From contig OX485803.1 of the NCBI GenBank assembly GCA_950295325.1, positions 43,475,554 to 43,539,553 on the forward strand: 64,000 nt of DNA, in the 5' to 3' direction. Position 1 is the stretch's first letter. Each line of letters opens with the position of its first letter. Below, piece by piece: positions 12,041-24,392 of the stretch. The DNA is from Polytrichum commune. Taxonomy: Eukaryota > Streptophyta > Polytrichopsida > Polytrichales > Polytrichaceae. The position numbers were made by a program, and so were the translations under genes. A model generated the notes under the pieces. The model ran no database searches. It saw only the letters and a program-made list of their open reading frames with translations, and had not been told where the DNA came from.

Positions 12041-12300
12041 ATTGGGGCTTTGATACCATGATACCATTTTTTGTGCAAGTATAGGAACCAAGGGGTCATG
12101 CTTGCAGCCTCCGTGGTTCAATGCCCCTTGCGTTTCCAAACGATCGGAGTGAAATAAAGGAGGGTGTGTTTCCCTTGGAGTTGATGCATGTTGGTGTTGT
12201 TGACTTAGTCGTGATATAGTAGATGTATACCTATACTTTCTACAATTATTATCACAAAATCCTCTTACAAGGTCCAAGGGGCAACCTCTACCGTTCATTT
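12041..12300 (-). repeat. Ty1/copia-like LTR edge with primer-binding site
   Basis: On the minus strand 'TGGTATCAAAGCCCC' (plus strand about 12,045-12,060) resembles the copia primer-binding site complementary to initiator tRNA-Met (TGGTATCAGAGC). The sequence just upstream on that strand (12,062-12,300) would then be the LTR end. Part of it (about 12,160-12,215) recurs at 6,293-6,356, as expected for a dispersed LTR. No gag or pol is visible nearby, so only a fragment remains. Confidence 0.4.
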
Positions 12301-12331
12301 CAATACCTTAGGATTGCCCATTTGGAGCTAC

Positions 12332-12838
12332 TTTAGGGTCACCTTACACCAAAGCTTCGGGGCCCTTGACCCGTAAGACACAAACAAAGTGATTGGTTGA
12401 GAAGTTGCATAATGTCCAAGTTTATTCTACACTAGACCCTAAGGGACCAAAGAAGTTTGTATGGATGAAAAATTTGCATGGTGTCCTGCATGGCACCAAG
12501 CGGATAATGTTTCATGGTATGCCTGGTGTTGCGTTAGGATCATCAAAGAGGGGTGGGTTTAGCGCAAAACTAGGGGTTGTGGCAAGCAACTAAATGTTCA
12601 TTGGCTTCTAGAAATATTATATTGCCATGGTGGGTCCTTGACTACCTAATATCTTGGATGTTCCCATAAAATATAAGGCGGTCCCTCAGCATGGTCCACT
12701 TCAATTTACACTAGGCTTGAGATCCCGTCAACTGCAAAACTAGAATTCTATTTCCCATGGTTCAACCTTTGGATGAATTCCAAGAGCCTTTAGATTTTCA
12801 TGATCATGACCGTTGGGACATGTGTAAAGAGACCCTTA
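12332..12838. repeat. ~507-bp inverted-repeat element, first of a tandem pair
   Basis: The left end 'tttagggtcaccttacacc' and the right end 'gtgtaaagagaccctta' are imperfect inverted repeats. The interior aligns collinearly with 12,835-13,333 ('gattggttgagaag', 'gtccaagttta', 'tgcatggcaccaa', 'ggataatg', 'attatattgccatggtgg'). The ends also resemble family 1 (GGGCCACTTCACAC). No coding domain. Confidence 0.5.
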
Positions 12839-13333
12839 GGGCCACTTCACAATAGAGCTTGAGGGCCCTTGACCCCTGATTTACAAATCATGTGATTGGT
12901 TGAGAAGCCAGAGAGTGTCCAAGTTTACTTTACACTACACCCTGAGGATGCATGAGGGATGGATCAAAAATCTGCATGGCATTCTACATGGCACCAAATG
13001 GATAATGCAACTTTGTCTACCAGATATTGTGTTACATCCATCAAATTGAGGTGAGTCTGAAGCGAAAATAGGGACTGTGGCAAGCAACTAAATTGCCATT
13101 GGCTCCTAGAAGTATTATATTGCCATGGTGGAGTCCTAGACTTTTTGTTATTTTGGATTGTTCATAAAATATGCAGTGGTCTCTCAACATGGTCCACTTT
13201 CACTTTTATACTAAGCTCGAGGACTGATCGATTGCAAGATTAGATTTCTATTTCCCAAGGTACGGCCTTTGGATGGTTTCGAAGGCCCTTACATTTTCAT
13301 GTCACGGCTCTTGGTCTGTGTGCAAAGCCACCA
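12835..13333. repeat. ~499-bp inverted-repeat element, second of the tandem pair
   Basis: It starts 'cttagggccacttcacaat', directly abutting and slightly overlapping the end of the previous unit, and ends 'gtctgtgtgcaaagccacc', which is roughly inverted relative to its start. It is a diverged direct copy of 12,332-12,838, with offset about 505 bp. Confidence 0.5.
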
Positions 13334-13595
13334 TTGGTGCTATATTTTTCTTTACAAATATACGGTTTCTACGACTATGACAAAAATAGGTAACACGACA
13401 CTAGAACATTGGTTAATTTTGATGTAACAAGATTAAAAAAGATTTGTGTAATATGATAACATCATGCAAACTCCCAATCGTAATCAAAGGTCTAGCTTGG
13501 GTTCAATCACCTTGGGATCAGAACGAGGCCAATATTATGACCCTTTTATGCAATCGTGCCAAAGTGTTTTAAGAAGAAGAGTTTGACATTTCACA

Positions 13596-13626
<31 letters not shown>

Positions 13627-13792
13627 CTTCTTCTTTTTTTTTTTTTTGACAAAGCTGCCATGTCTCTATGCTTTTCTTCTTCGTCTAGAATATCCATTTA
13701 AAGGAGCTTTCTAAAGCAGAATTCTTAAAAAATTGAACATATTTAGATTCTACAATTTCAAGATTGGATTGAAATTTTTCTTATCTCTTTAT

Positions 13793-13825
<33 letters not shown>

Positions 13826-14612
13826 GGGGGGGGGGGGGGGGGCACAAATTGGAAATTCAATTGCAAAGAGGAATCAACTACAACCACCTCGAGAGAACTA
13901 GCGCAACCCGAGGGGAAGTCAAGAAATAATGCCCACCTTGGGTCTAATCTTTCACGTAACCACTAAGTTGCTACCGAGTCAAAATAAGACCTATGACCCC
14001 CCCCCAGACTGAACCCAAATTCGTTAAGGACATCTTGGTAAGCAACGTCCGGGGCCTTTTCCAAGTCTGACAGTGTCCGGTGCCACTCAATCCTACCATA
14101 TAATCCCACAAGGCGTCCCAAAGTTGTTCTTATCTCATTCACTAGCACACAATTAATTTGAACCGATTTGGTTGTGCTTAGTGCTAGGGTAGAGCCCTCA
14201 ACAACAATTAAGAAAGTCATGTTTGGAAAGTGAAACCCAATAGATGCATTCTCTTGAAAGCATCTTGAAAATGTTTGCACGAAATTGATAAATTGTAGAG
14301 GTTTGAGTCTCCCAACGTTGGAGCACCTTGATGGGGGTTGGGTTGAAGCCCTTCCATAAGTGTTTGTAAGGGTTTATTGTTTAACCCCCAACGTTTGATA
14401 TGAACACTCTTAATCTTGAATGAGAAATTTTTGAAAAGGTGGATGGGGATGCAAATGACGAATCATCTTTGTTCAGATTGTCTTGTGGTGATAGACGAAT
14501 CCAAAAATCAGTAAGGGGTTTTTTTTTGTTTTTTTTGTTTTTGGTTCTAAATATGCTCAAAATCTTTGTGCAATTGGGAAACACTTTTCACTAGTTAAGT
14601 TAAATGAATACA
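13334..14612. other. Spacer with microsatellites
   Basis: A (CTT)n run followed by a T-run (about 13,597-13,647) and a (TTG)n run followed by a G-run (about 13,795-13,842) are clear. The 105-codon minus ORF at 13,963-14,280 has no domain I can name. Its upstream strand context, ending in a C-run then AAC repeats, could be the tail of another retroelement, but that is speculative. Confidence 0.4.
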
Positions 14613-15120
14613 TAGGGCCACTTCACACATGAGGCAAGAGTTGTGACTATGAAAACGTGAGAGCCTAGAAGAAAGTGGTCAAAGGCCGTCCCAAGACACC
14701 TCCAAAATCATGTAGTGTGGTCACGGACTCTCAAGTGTAGGGTGAAGCCATATGTGACCGGGCCCTCAACCAAATGCTATTTCAATGGATTTCTATTCTT
14801 GTGGGTCCTCAGACATGATAAAATAGAATAAATCAACGGTTGTGAGCATTTGGAGTGCCATGGTCTCCCGGTTTTGTGTTAGGCCTAACTCCAAGAAGTG
14901 GTTTTTAAACATAGTCCGAGTGACCATGAAACAAGATCCATTCGATGCCATGTAGAAATCCATGTAGACTTTACATCCATCTTGCATTCACGTACTCTGT
15001 TGGTCCCTCAAGCGTAATGTGAAGTGAACTTGGACCGGCTCTGCCGCTTTTCTACCAATGAGAGTGCTTGAGCTGTGCTGGTCACGGGCTCTCAGTCTCG
15101 TGTGTGATTTGGCCCGTGTA
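14613..15120. repeat. Short inverted-repeat element, family 1, copy b
   Basis: The left end is TAGGGCCACTTCACACATGA (14,613 on). The right end, reverse-complemented, contains GGGCCAAATCACACACGAG (15,097-15,115). The interior shares 'atccatgtagactt' with copy a at the window start. The 64-codon ORF inside is not a credible gene. Non-autonomous DNA element is the simplest reading. Confidence 0.55.
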
Positions 15121-16207
15121 ATCCTTTAAACACATAGTTTTGAATGTCCAAATGTTGCTTACCAAACAAGAAAATCCGCAAATTGCTTGTACAAAAGATA
15201 TTCAAGCAATTTATGCACAACTTGGACCTCATAATGTCCCAAAATTGATATAAAGTAACTTGAATAGGTTCATTATTTTATTTTATTTTTTTGCATCAAA
15301 TCATAGTTGGACAAAACTTGATACAATGACATTTATCATTATTATGTGTAGCATGTAGAATATGCACTCATAATTTTTTTTAAACTAGTATTATTTTCAT
15401 TAAACCTAGCATTTCTCTCTGTATCATCCACACATCATTTAAAACCCTCATATTTCAAGAAAATCATAAACCCACGTGTGCTCATAGCACCAATATTATG
15501 TGGTCTTGATTTACAAAGTGTTAAATGTTATGCACAACTTGGACTTAAACCTCAACTTCTGTATATCCCTCCAAAGAGAACTTGCTTGAATCATTTGGAT
15601 ACATCCATGTGCATCCTCCACACATAGTAAAGAACTTAAAATTGCCCCAAAAAGTAGTACTGTATTCAAAGCACTAAACCATCAATAACGGGAAGCGCCA
15701 ACTATGTTATGTGGTTTTCTAAATACAATACGGGTATCCTCCGCGTGGCCAAGGATTTGTGGCAACCATGTAAGTTGAAAGTGAATACTTTGGGAATTCC
15801 TTTTAGCTTGGAATTTACACAATTTGTACTTCGGGTTATTGTTGAAATCTTCTACGACTTGGCCATCCACCTAGAGTTGATCGATCCCTAGATAAGGTGT
15901 GTGAGCCTTACTCGGTTACTTCCCTCAATGAGACACCTATACTGAAGTGGTGCATGGTCAGATGTGAATATGAGAACGAGTATCAAAGAGACATGTGTTT
16001 AATTAAGATTGGACTACGTGGTCAAAAAAATACGTTAACCATTCTAGGCTCAATAATCAACAACATTGGGAGTCACCTACACGACGATTGAATGTCCAAA
16101 AGAATCGTCCCTTCGATAATGAATAAGACATTCATATGAGTTCCAAAATTGAAGAGGAAAACAACCAGGGCCGCAATTTACAATCGGCAATCATCTCTCA
16201 CTACATT
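15121..16207. other. Spacer with partial family-2 repeat
   Basis: From about 15,893 to 16,085 the sequence 'gataaggtgtgtgagcctta', 'tatcaaagagacatgtgttt' and 'aagattggactacgtggtca' is a diverged left half of the 370-bp family. Nothing else is recognisable. Confidence 0.4.
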
Positions 16208-16420
16208 GATTGTCTCAATTAGTGCGTGTTACTATTCAAAAGTGCACAATACTGTAACTATCAAATGAAAATATAATATTTTACCAAGCAAAGGTGTTTA
16301 TGTTCTATAATATCCGAACAACCTATTGAACATTTGTTAGTAAGAATTGAACTATGGAGTAAGAGGTTATTGCACTGCGTAACTCCTTCGAAGAGTAATA
16401 CACACTAATTGGGATAATTG
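16208..16420. repeat. ~212-bp MITE, family 3, copy a
   Basis: The left end 'attgtctcaattagtgcgtg' and the reverse complement of the right end 'attatcccaattagtgtgta' form inverted repeats of about 25 bp. The interior has 'ttttaccaagcaaa' and 'atgttctataatatcc'. A second copy with the same length and structure is at 54,430-54,642, and an interior fragment is at about 22,325-22,400. Confidence 0.65.
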
Positions 16421-17745
16421 GTGTAGTTGCGTGTTTCATATCTTACGAGTGCAGAGCTAAAAGTGTCCATTTAAGGCCTCCTTACGTTACGGCCAAAACG
16501 AAAGAAAAGTGATCCCAGTACTCGTTAACCTTCCGGTATAAGTCAGCACAGCGTCATTGTGAAGAGTGTCAGGCCACAAGATCCAACACTCTTCTCTTCA
16601 AAACCAATGCTGTTGCTGTGGCCTCCTTGCTGGCCACCTCAATGATTGGCCAGGGTAACCGTAAGAGAGTAAAGAGATAATTGTCCGGGCTCAGGCTAAT
16701 AAATGAGTTTCTGCTCGATTCCATTCTATTCTTCCGATCCACATCCAAAATATGACACTGAAATCCCTCATAAATCAACATACTTCCAGGGATTCATCAC
16801 ACCTGATCACACCTTTCTGTGGCCTGCCTGCACAGTGCAGACTGGCATGTTCTCGAAGCAAGAGCAGATAACTTGAATTGAGTGCTCGAGAAACGTAGCG
16901 GGCCAATAAACCTTCATGTTCGCTTTGTCCTCAACTAAGTGAAGTTAGTAACCTAATCTGTGAGGTTGGATGTTACTTAGAATCCAACATTGAGATGTTA
17001 AAGTGAAACTCGTACACATGGCAAGAAAATCGATCTGCAGCTACAATGATTCATTTTCACCTCCTGTGTTGCATACCTCTGCTAATTCTGAGCATACCTT
17101 CGCATGATGTTAGTTAAGGCACTTTATCAGTTGCCGACATCGAATTTGTTTTCATGCCACATGAGTTTTTCACATGTTCAAACCAATCACTGTGTGACGT
17201 GTGGCACCTTCCTTCAAGATAATAATTGGTTTGTGCAAAAATGATATACCTCGTACTATGGTAGTCTAATTAAATCTCCTTATTGCCAAATATTCTCCAT
17301 TGCATCATCAGCAGTCCCACACTAGGAGGCTACAATTCGCACGCTCTGCCATCAATGTTGGGTTACGCCCAACTTCATTTCTACTTGCACGTGATTGATT
17401 CATCGATTTTTTTGATTTTTTTTTCAATTTAAAAATCTAATCACGAAATTCAACATAAACACTAATATTCACAAAGTTTACTGAGGAGCTCCAAATGGTT
17501 AGTTTTGTTCTTGCAGAATCAATTTACAATGTGTTGTTAGTGCAATTGCTATCTGGCCGCAAAGACTGAGCCTGCTCTGTTGCTCGCAGAACTGACATGC
17601 TTTAGATGCTGTTGGCATCAAGAGCAGTTGAGGATAGAGTTTATGGTAAAGGGATAGGCTGCATTAACTGGAGTTCAAATATGTAAGATTCCAAGTCAGT
17701 GAACTATGTTGCTACACAACAACAGAATAACAATTCTTTTGCCTT
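16421..17745. other. Spacer without recognisable gene
   Basis: No ORF above 70 codons with a recognisable domain and no clear repeat. Base composition is a little less AT-rich at 16,500-16,900 than in the flanks. An origin as decayed genic DNA is possible, given the NRPA1 match just to the right. Confidence 0.3.
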
Positions 17746-17796
17746 CCCATAATCTGACTGCTTTTGTAGTGTTGCATTAATTCCTGACAAAGACTG
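17746..17796 (-). pseudogene. Short NRPA1 exon-24-like fragment
   Basis: 'tctgactgcttttgtagtgt' followed by 'tgcat' at about 17,753-17,781 differs by two bases from the coding part of NRPA1 exon 24 near 30,348-30,373. The similarity continues weakly ('gacaaagactggctgta' against 'aagaagactgtagctgtt'), then stops at a family-2 element that begins at 17,805. The match is short and could be chance on its own. Its strand and order relative to the better exon 23 and exon 15/16 pieces make a shared origin plausible. Confidence 0.4.
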
Positions 17797-17804
17797 GCTG
17801 TATT

Positions 17805-18242
17805 TAAGGTATGTGGATTTTTTTGTTCGTTGATCATGTTCTCCAACTTCCACCAATTAGATCTACACAACAGAACTTGTCACGTCCCCTCGAAGTGGGC
17901 ACGTTTTTCTTGCTTTTGATTCATCCGGCTTTTTGGCCTCCTGTCTCACACAAACAGAACTTGTTTTAATTTGCATCAAAAAATCTATGATGAAGCATGA
18001 GAAAAAATCGGACTGGAAATCGGACGCCCCTGATTTAGTTATGGTCATCATAAGTGTGTGGTTGTTGATTCCTTAATTGAATACATACATCCTTCTAATT
18101 GACCACTATTGAGTATACATAGTCCAATCTCTTTTAAACATGTGTTCTTATAGTGTTTGCTCTTTGATCCTCTCCTAACCACACACCAATCAAATATAGG
18201 TGTCTGATTAAGAAAAGCAACCGAAGAACACCTGCATACCTT
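17805..18242 (-). repeat. Dispersed element, family 2, inverted copy with internal divergence
   Basis: It starts 'ttaaggtatgtggat', contains 'atgttctccaacttccacca' and later 'ttaaacatgtgttcttatag' with 'tttgatcctctcctaaccac', and ends 'cacctgcatacctta'. The middle is longer and different from the other copies, suggesting an internal insertion or replacement. Confidence 0.5.
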
Positions 18243-18734
18243 AATTGGAGACCTCATCTCCACTTGTCTGCATGGCAAAGCCAGTGCAAGTCACGACACT
18301 CACAGAAACATGGGTCGATATGTATTGCACTTTGATTTTATGTGATTGTTCTTCATGTCGATTATGTTTACATAGCTAAGTTTGAGCATGCTGTGTTGTC
18401 ACATATTGCATAACATCTACTGTGCATGTGTGAAGAATTCTTAGTTTTGTATCATATTTGACACACATGGTAATGTGCATGGAATGTTCAAGAGCTTCTA
18501 GTGTCAACTCGAATCCATCTTACAGACATAATTCATTCAGAGGTGAGGCATGTTGACCTTTGATTAATCACATGAGGAAGAGTTCAAGAGATGTGGCAGG
18601 TGCATTTGGATGCATGGGAAAGACCAGTATATGATCACCCAAAGTGCCATGTATGCCTCAAACAGTCTACAAATCTGCATTTGATAAAACTAGGAAGTAG
18701 ATAAACAAATTGCTTTTCTCATTAATATTTTTCT

Positions 18735-19140
18735 TTGAACTTAAGGTATGTAGCTCTATTGTGGGGACTACTAACTCCACAGGCGACTTTCAGCTGGTGG
18801 TTCGGATCAGGAATGGTCTCATCCAGATAGCAATTGCAAGGAATCACAAAGGTTGTTTTTTCAAGTTTCAGAAGTAGAGTTAAGATGCAATAGTTATAAA
18901 AGGTCAAAGTGAACACTCACGCTCTTTCTACTTTAAACAATCTCTAAAACCCTCCCAAATGTGTCAACTATCCAACCTAGAACGGTGTCTACATTTTGAT
19001 CATATAATCCAATCTCGTTGTGACATGTGTCTTTCTGGTGTTCATTCTTAATGACAAGCCTTGTCACATAGGATTTAACTATAGGTGTCCAATTACAAAG
19101 AGTGACCACCCAAGCCCCACGTAAGGTAGATGTGCCTGAT
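18735..19140. repeat. ~370-400-bp element, family 4, copy a
   Basis: 'ttaaggtatgtagctctatt' starts a segment with 'agcaattgcaaggaatcac', 'caagtttcagaagtagagtt' and 'aaaggtcaaagtgaa', then 'aacggtgtctacattttg' and 'acataggatttaactatagg'. Parts recur in the same order at about 23,145-23,320, 28,090-28,440 and 28,830-29,200, and in part at 54,755-54,985. Its outer end (TAAGGTATGT) resembles family 2, so the families may share a transposase source. Confidence 0.5.
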
Positions 19141-19301
19141 TTGGTGATTAACTCTAAATATACACCTATATTTGAGTCGTATATGGCAGGGTATAACCTA
19201 AGAACAGACACCAAAAAGGCTTGTGTTGAAAAGAGATTGGACTACGTGCTTAAACTTTGGTATTCATTGTAGACATAATAGTCAATATGATGGGGGTGAC
19301 C

Positions 19302-19675
19302 TAAGGTATCTTGATGTTATGCGGTTACTTTTCTGAATTGGGCCCCTAATTTGATTGGTATGTGGTTTTATGAGAATCAAAGAGCAAACATCATAAAGAA
19401 GACACATGTTTAAAAGAGATTGGACTATGCCTTAAAATATTGATAACTACTCCACACTCAATAGTGAACTTGGGAGGACCTATGAATCCAATTGACAAAT
19501 CAACAAACATGCACTTCTGATAACTACACCTAAAACATGGTAGGTCTGATTTTCAATCTGATTTTACAAGCGTTTCTTCATAGATTTGCTCATGCAACAC
19601 GCGTTATGTTGTGTAAATCTAATCAGTAGAAATTGGAGAACCTGAAAAGAAACCAAGTAACACTCACATACCTTA
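19302..19675 (+). repeat. ~374-bp element, family 2, best-preserved ends
   Basis: The left end 'taaggtatcttgatgttatg' and the reverse complement of the right end 'taaggtatgtgagtgttact' are recognisable inverted repeats. The interior matches 4,520-4,886 over most of its length. Confidence 0.6.
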
Positions 19676-19989
19676 TATGATCACTTCATAACTCACAGAA
19701 TCTTCACTCTGACAATAAATAGGACATTCATTCGAGCACTGAAAATTATGAGGAAAGTGGCTACTAGCACAGTTTTGGATGTGCTAATCATCTTGCACTA
19801 ATCGCGATGTGGTCTCATATCCAAGGAAAAGTGGGTGCAGAGAGAAAAGTGTCCGTTTACAAGCCGCTTACCTTACCTTACCTTAGTTCGAAAGGGTGAG
19901 GTTTCTCCACCATGTTTTGTTCCGTTTGTGTCCATAGCCTCTGTGACAGCATGCCCGCCATCAGCAAAGTAAATTATAAGTAACCTGAA

Positions 19990-20352
19990 GCATGAACATG
20001 GTAACATCATTATTGGCGGTTAACTTAATTTGTTGTTTGAATCAGTTCCATGGCAGGGTTCACGTTACAGGTAGTCCAAATTGCCTCAAAGTTGACGCCA
20101 CTTCAGTCTGCAGGAGTGGCCCCCGGCCTCCCCCAACTTGTTAGCATGTAATTAACTATAAGTAACGCACATTTTTCAAGGCCTTCTGCATTGCCACATC
20201 CACAATCTACATGCGAAACACAAACTAATATATATATAGGTAAGTATATATTTATTCAAGGAGCAGATTTCACACGCGGTGAGTCCACAGGGGTCAGAGA
20301 TAGAATTATGGGCTAAGTTAAAACACTTTTGGATACCATTATCTTGATGTCA
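19990..20352 (-). pseudogene. NRPA1 exon 23 and flanking-intron relic
   Basis: Between 20,084 and 20,214, 'cctcaaagttgac', 'gtctg' plus 'caggagtggc', 'catttttcaaggcc', 'ctgcattgccac' and 'ccacaatctacatgc' match NRPA1 exon 23 and its splice-acceptor side (30,916-31,050) in order, with substitutions and deletions. At 20,333-20,352 'ataccattatcttgatgtca' matches the adjacent NRPA1 intron at 31,108-31,127 with one mismatch. The part at 19,990-20,084 is only loosely similar to the 3' part of exon 23. Retained intron sequence shows a DNA-level copy rather than a processed one. It is not translatable. Confidence 0.65.
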
Positions 20353-23300
20353 GACTGTTCAAACATCTCCACTCGCGGGGGGCTGGCTGCAGCTTTTCAC
20401 AAGAGAGTGTGCAAGCAGCTCAGACCCAATCGCATCAAAATTTTCGTCCGGTTCCAACCCTGAAATTTGTTGGAGATTATATATGTTGAGAAATAGATGC
20501 AAGCCCTGCCCCACCACTTTCCACACTATTACAGCCGGAGGTGTCGATAGATGGTGTCTGAACAAGCCGGTGTGATAAGCCCTTCAAGATGCACATGTAT
20601 CAATCCTGAGAGGAATAAATGCAATGAAGATGATGAATGAGCTAAATGCTGCGTTATTAATGAATGCATGAATGAATGATGGTAGAAGCATGCCTGAGTC
20701 TACTGTTACGATTCAATGCATTTTGAATGAAATTGATGATTTGGACAAAACGAGTCAGAACAGCCAAAGTCCATATCTTTCCCTCGTGTCTTCACAATTC
20801 CAATGTGATGAACATGCATATTGTCTTTTTGGGCCACAGTACATGACTTCACAGATGATGTGTCTAATGGCATGCTGAGAGGTGGAAAAGGGATTCATGT
20901 CATGGGAATGATTATTGATACAAGTGACGGTCGCTGATGGATTTTGAACTCAACCATGGGGCTAAAAGTTGTTGAATGAAAGCAAATGAGTAGCTTGGGG
21001 CCAGGGCGAAACAACCCGTACGGTGGTACCTTGGAGGCAAGGTTGTAGTCATCCAACAAGGAACCAATGTATAGGTTGGTTTGTCTTCCCTGTAACTTGG
21101 TGAGTAGATGGTTTGCAAGGAAGGGCCATGGGGTTGCTCCACTTGGTGGGGCCACCATATCAAGCTTGGAATGGTGGTTGGCAAAGGTTTTGAGTTTTTG
21201 CAGCCACAAATGCCATGAATGGTAACCGGAAGTTGTAAGTTTTGAATACAAAAATATACTTACTAAGTGCTCAAGCATAGCTCTCAAAAATGCTCTTGAA
21301 TTAAATAATGCCTCTTTAAAATGTAAGCCCACCCACATTAGCATTGGCTCTTGGAAATTCTGAGTTGTGTTATTTTTTAATAAAGTAATAAAAATTTATG
21401 ACCATTTTGGGGACTGCCAATCCCTTTGTAAATGAACATTGCAAATCGAGTTCTATTCTAGTTGCAATCTGCACCAGCGAAATCAACCAACACTCTGGTT
21501 GTTGTTGTCAGTGCCCTCAATTGGTAGGTGCCAACTTAGTGAGGGAAGGCCTTCAAGCAATTAAGGAATTGGCCTCAACTTTCAAGTTCTTTTGACAGTT
21601 TATCGATTCTTTAACATCTTATCATTGTTTACATGATTATGTTATGTAGGGTATGGAAGGTTCATCAGGGATATTAGCCTTGTTCCATTTGGGTCATCTA
21701 TTACTTGGTATGGGTAGCCCCATAAATATTTAGAAAATAACCACACCCTATGAGAGCAAGGGGCAATGTGGTGCATTGAAGCTAAGTTTAGGTTAGGAAA
21801 TTTGGGTGGGGACCTGTTAAGTCATGTGTGCATTCTTTGGGTAATCAAGACCATTGAATTCTATATTAAAGGATGCCTTGGACAATCAAGATTGTTAATG
21901 TAGAATTTTTGTCTTCACATACGTAATAGTGTCACTTACCTCATGACACTTGGTGTCCAAGTGCGCTTATTAATATCTTGGCATGAGTATGTTCAATACA
22001 TAGTATTATGAGGTGTATGCCTATGCTACACAATGGTCTATGAGTTCACTAAGGTACACTCGATTAACAATTGCCATCATATAGTATGCTCAAAGACATA
22101 CTCAAATGCAAAAACTATCGTCTCAAGTATCCCAATGTGCTACGCTAAATGTCATAATCTGAATAAATTATCATTTAAAAAAGTTACTTATGTTAACAAA
22201 TTCTATCATATTGACAATTTGCGGACGTGACATTTTGAGGCATCTAGACTAAATACGACATTTAATGTCACTTATTATTTGGATTTACACAATGCTATAT
22301 CTATTTACTAATGATCTAAGTTTTTACCAAGTAAGGTTGTTAATGTTCTATAATGTCTAGACAACCAAATTAACATTTGTTGACAAAGTATTTTAACAAG
22401 TATTTTACAGTAATTTAGCATACGCCTAAATCAAGCATTTTGTATTGCAATCTTGTGGTCAGTGCAATTACTTTGCTTCGAATTAGCACAAAATTCACGA
22501 AACTGATCATGCACACATCTGATATTGAGCATCTTCTTCTTCCTGTGACACGTTGTGCCAATTAAAAGTTGAAGCTCATGCACAAATTATGCATCTCATC
22601 TAAAGATCTTGTCAAACTATTTCACATTTGCCAATGTTCCCCAAGTAGCTGGGCTCCTCAACACTCAAGCTTGAGACTCCTCTGGGGATACCCCAAAAAC
22701 CTGTTATCAACAATCTTGACTGTTGAGTCAACAATCGTCTTTGGTCACAAAAGCATCGGTTTATCCCATCTGACACCCATAATCATGAATCCACAGTATT
22801 TCTTGCTAAGTGGGTCCAGTCTCACCATGTGTTGCTTTTAAGGGCCTTCGCCAGAGGAGTACAAATTCCACATAATTCCCTGTTTTAATATCCCACAATA
22901 CAACACGTTTTTTCCTCCTCTCGTTGATGAAGTTGAACTTGTGACTGTTGCTAGTTACACCTGGTACACAATTTCCGCATGGTTTACATAGCCAGTTGGT
23001 GGGTTTTTTACAGAGTTCAGTCTAGTTTTAATTTTTTTGTAACCCGTTGTGATATTTCCCTTCTATAACACAAGAGAATTTTTAAAGTTCCTTGGCAAGA
23101 GTTACAAAAATTTAGTTTCTGTCTGCAATATAAACAGGAGGTAAGGTATGTGGCCTGATTGTGGACATTTTATCCGACTCCACATGCAATTTTAGCCATT
23201 GAATCAGATTAGGATGTGACTTATATAGTTAGCAATTGCGAATCACAATGAATTTCACTTCAAGTTTGAAAATCGGAGTTGAGGTGCTTCTTGTTGATTT

Positions 23301-24392
23301 CACTTCAAAGTGACACTGGTAGAAAATCGGTGGATAGTTAACAACCACACATGTTTCTCAGGCTAAGACATGTATGGCATTTACCCTAATTTTGGCAAGT
23401 GTTATGTTATACAATCAAAGTATCTGTATATTGAAAAGACTTGATCGAACCTTGTTCCATGTGATCTTTAAATAATGCATGAGAAGAACAAGCTAAAGTT
23501 AGCATGGGGTTGCCATTGTCGCACAGCACATTACCTAATACATCACTTGTGGTGACACCCAAGTCTCGCAAGGCAATGAGACAATGGCCGCCCACATGGG
23601 GGGTGGCTAATGACATGTGATGCTCAAGGATCACTCAAGAAGATTTAATCCTTGGACTTCCCCCAATCGTGAGACTACTACGGCTAGTCCCAACAGAACC
23701 ATTTGGACTCCTTAAGCTTGCACCAATAAAGACATTTTCCTAACTCTTAATTGAAAGTCTTGAGACTACTGAGTGGTAATGATAGCTTGCGGGGAGTTCT
23801 TGAGGTCTTGATTTTAAACTGGCTCATTTATAGTTCACGGTCAAATCTCTCCAATCATTGGCTCCGTACTTATGTTAAGTGAGGGAAAACATACTAACTT
23901 GTGTGTGAGCTTGGTTGTCCAAAAACAATGACATTGCATTGAATCCCACTTCGCACTTGTCATTGTTATACAACGGGTTGCCTTCATACTAAGTGTTGGT
24001 TTGAGTTGCAACAATGACAATTGGCAAAAAAAAAAAAAAAAAAGCATTTGTAAGGTATTCAAAATAACAACAAAAACATTTGGGAGAAATCGATTGGTGA
24101 AGGTCATTGGGTCCCCAATTTGTTCACTGTGATCTTCTCATAAAATAATAAGATTGGAATCATTCTTATTAACACGTCAGCTGCCGCATCTGGCAGATCA
24201 GCCAACATGTGGGGGCCCATTATCACATGCCAAAGATGGCAGTGGTAATGGGGCTGAACTTTCACAAGGCTGAGAAATTATATGACTGATTAGACTTCCC
24301 ATTTGATAATTTCTTCTGATGCTGGTTTTGTCGAGTATAAATGATCAATTTGTTAGAATCAACATACCTATCATGAGCATGCATTTCAGATG
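20353..24392. other. Spacer with decayed DNA and a family-4 repeat
   Basis: It holds a family-4 piece at about 23,145-23,320, a family-3 interior fragment near 22,325-22,400 and an A-run at about 24,026-24,043. The longest ORF is 149 codons on the minus strand at 20,895-21,344. It has no domain, signal or motif I recognise, and its neighbours are pseudogene fragments, so I do not call it a gene. I saw no clear matches to NRPA1 exons 17-22 here. Confidence 0.35.

Noticed and set aside
20626-20697. Possible C/D-box snoRNA (ATGATGA then CTGA about 65 bases later)
   Set aside because: No complementary terminal stem around the boxes and no identifiable guide; such short motifs occur by chance.
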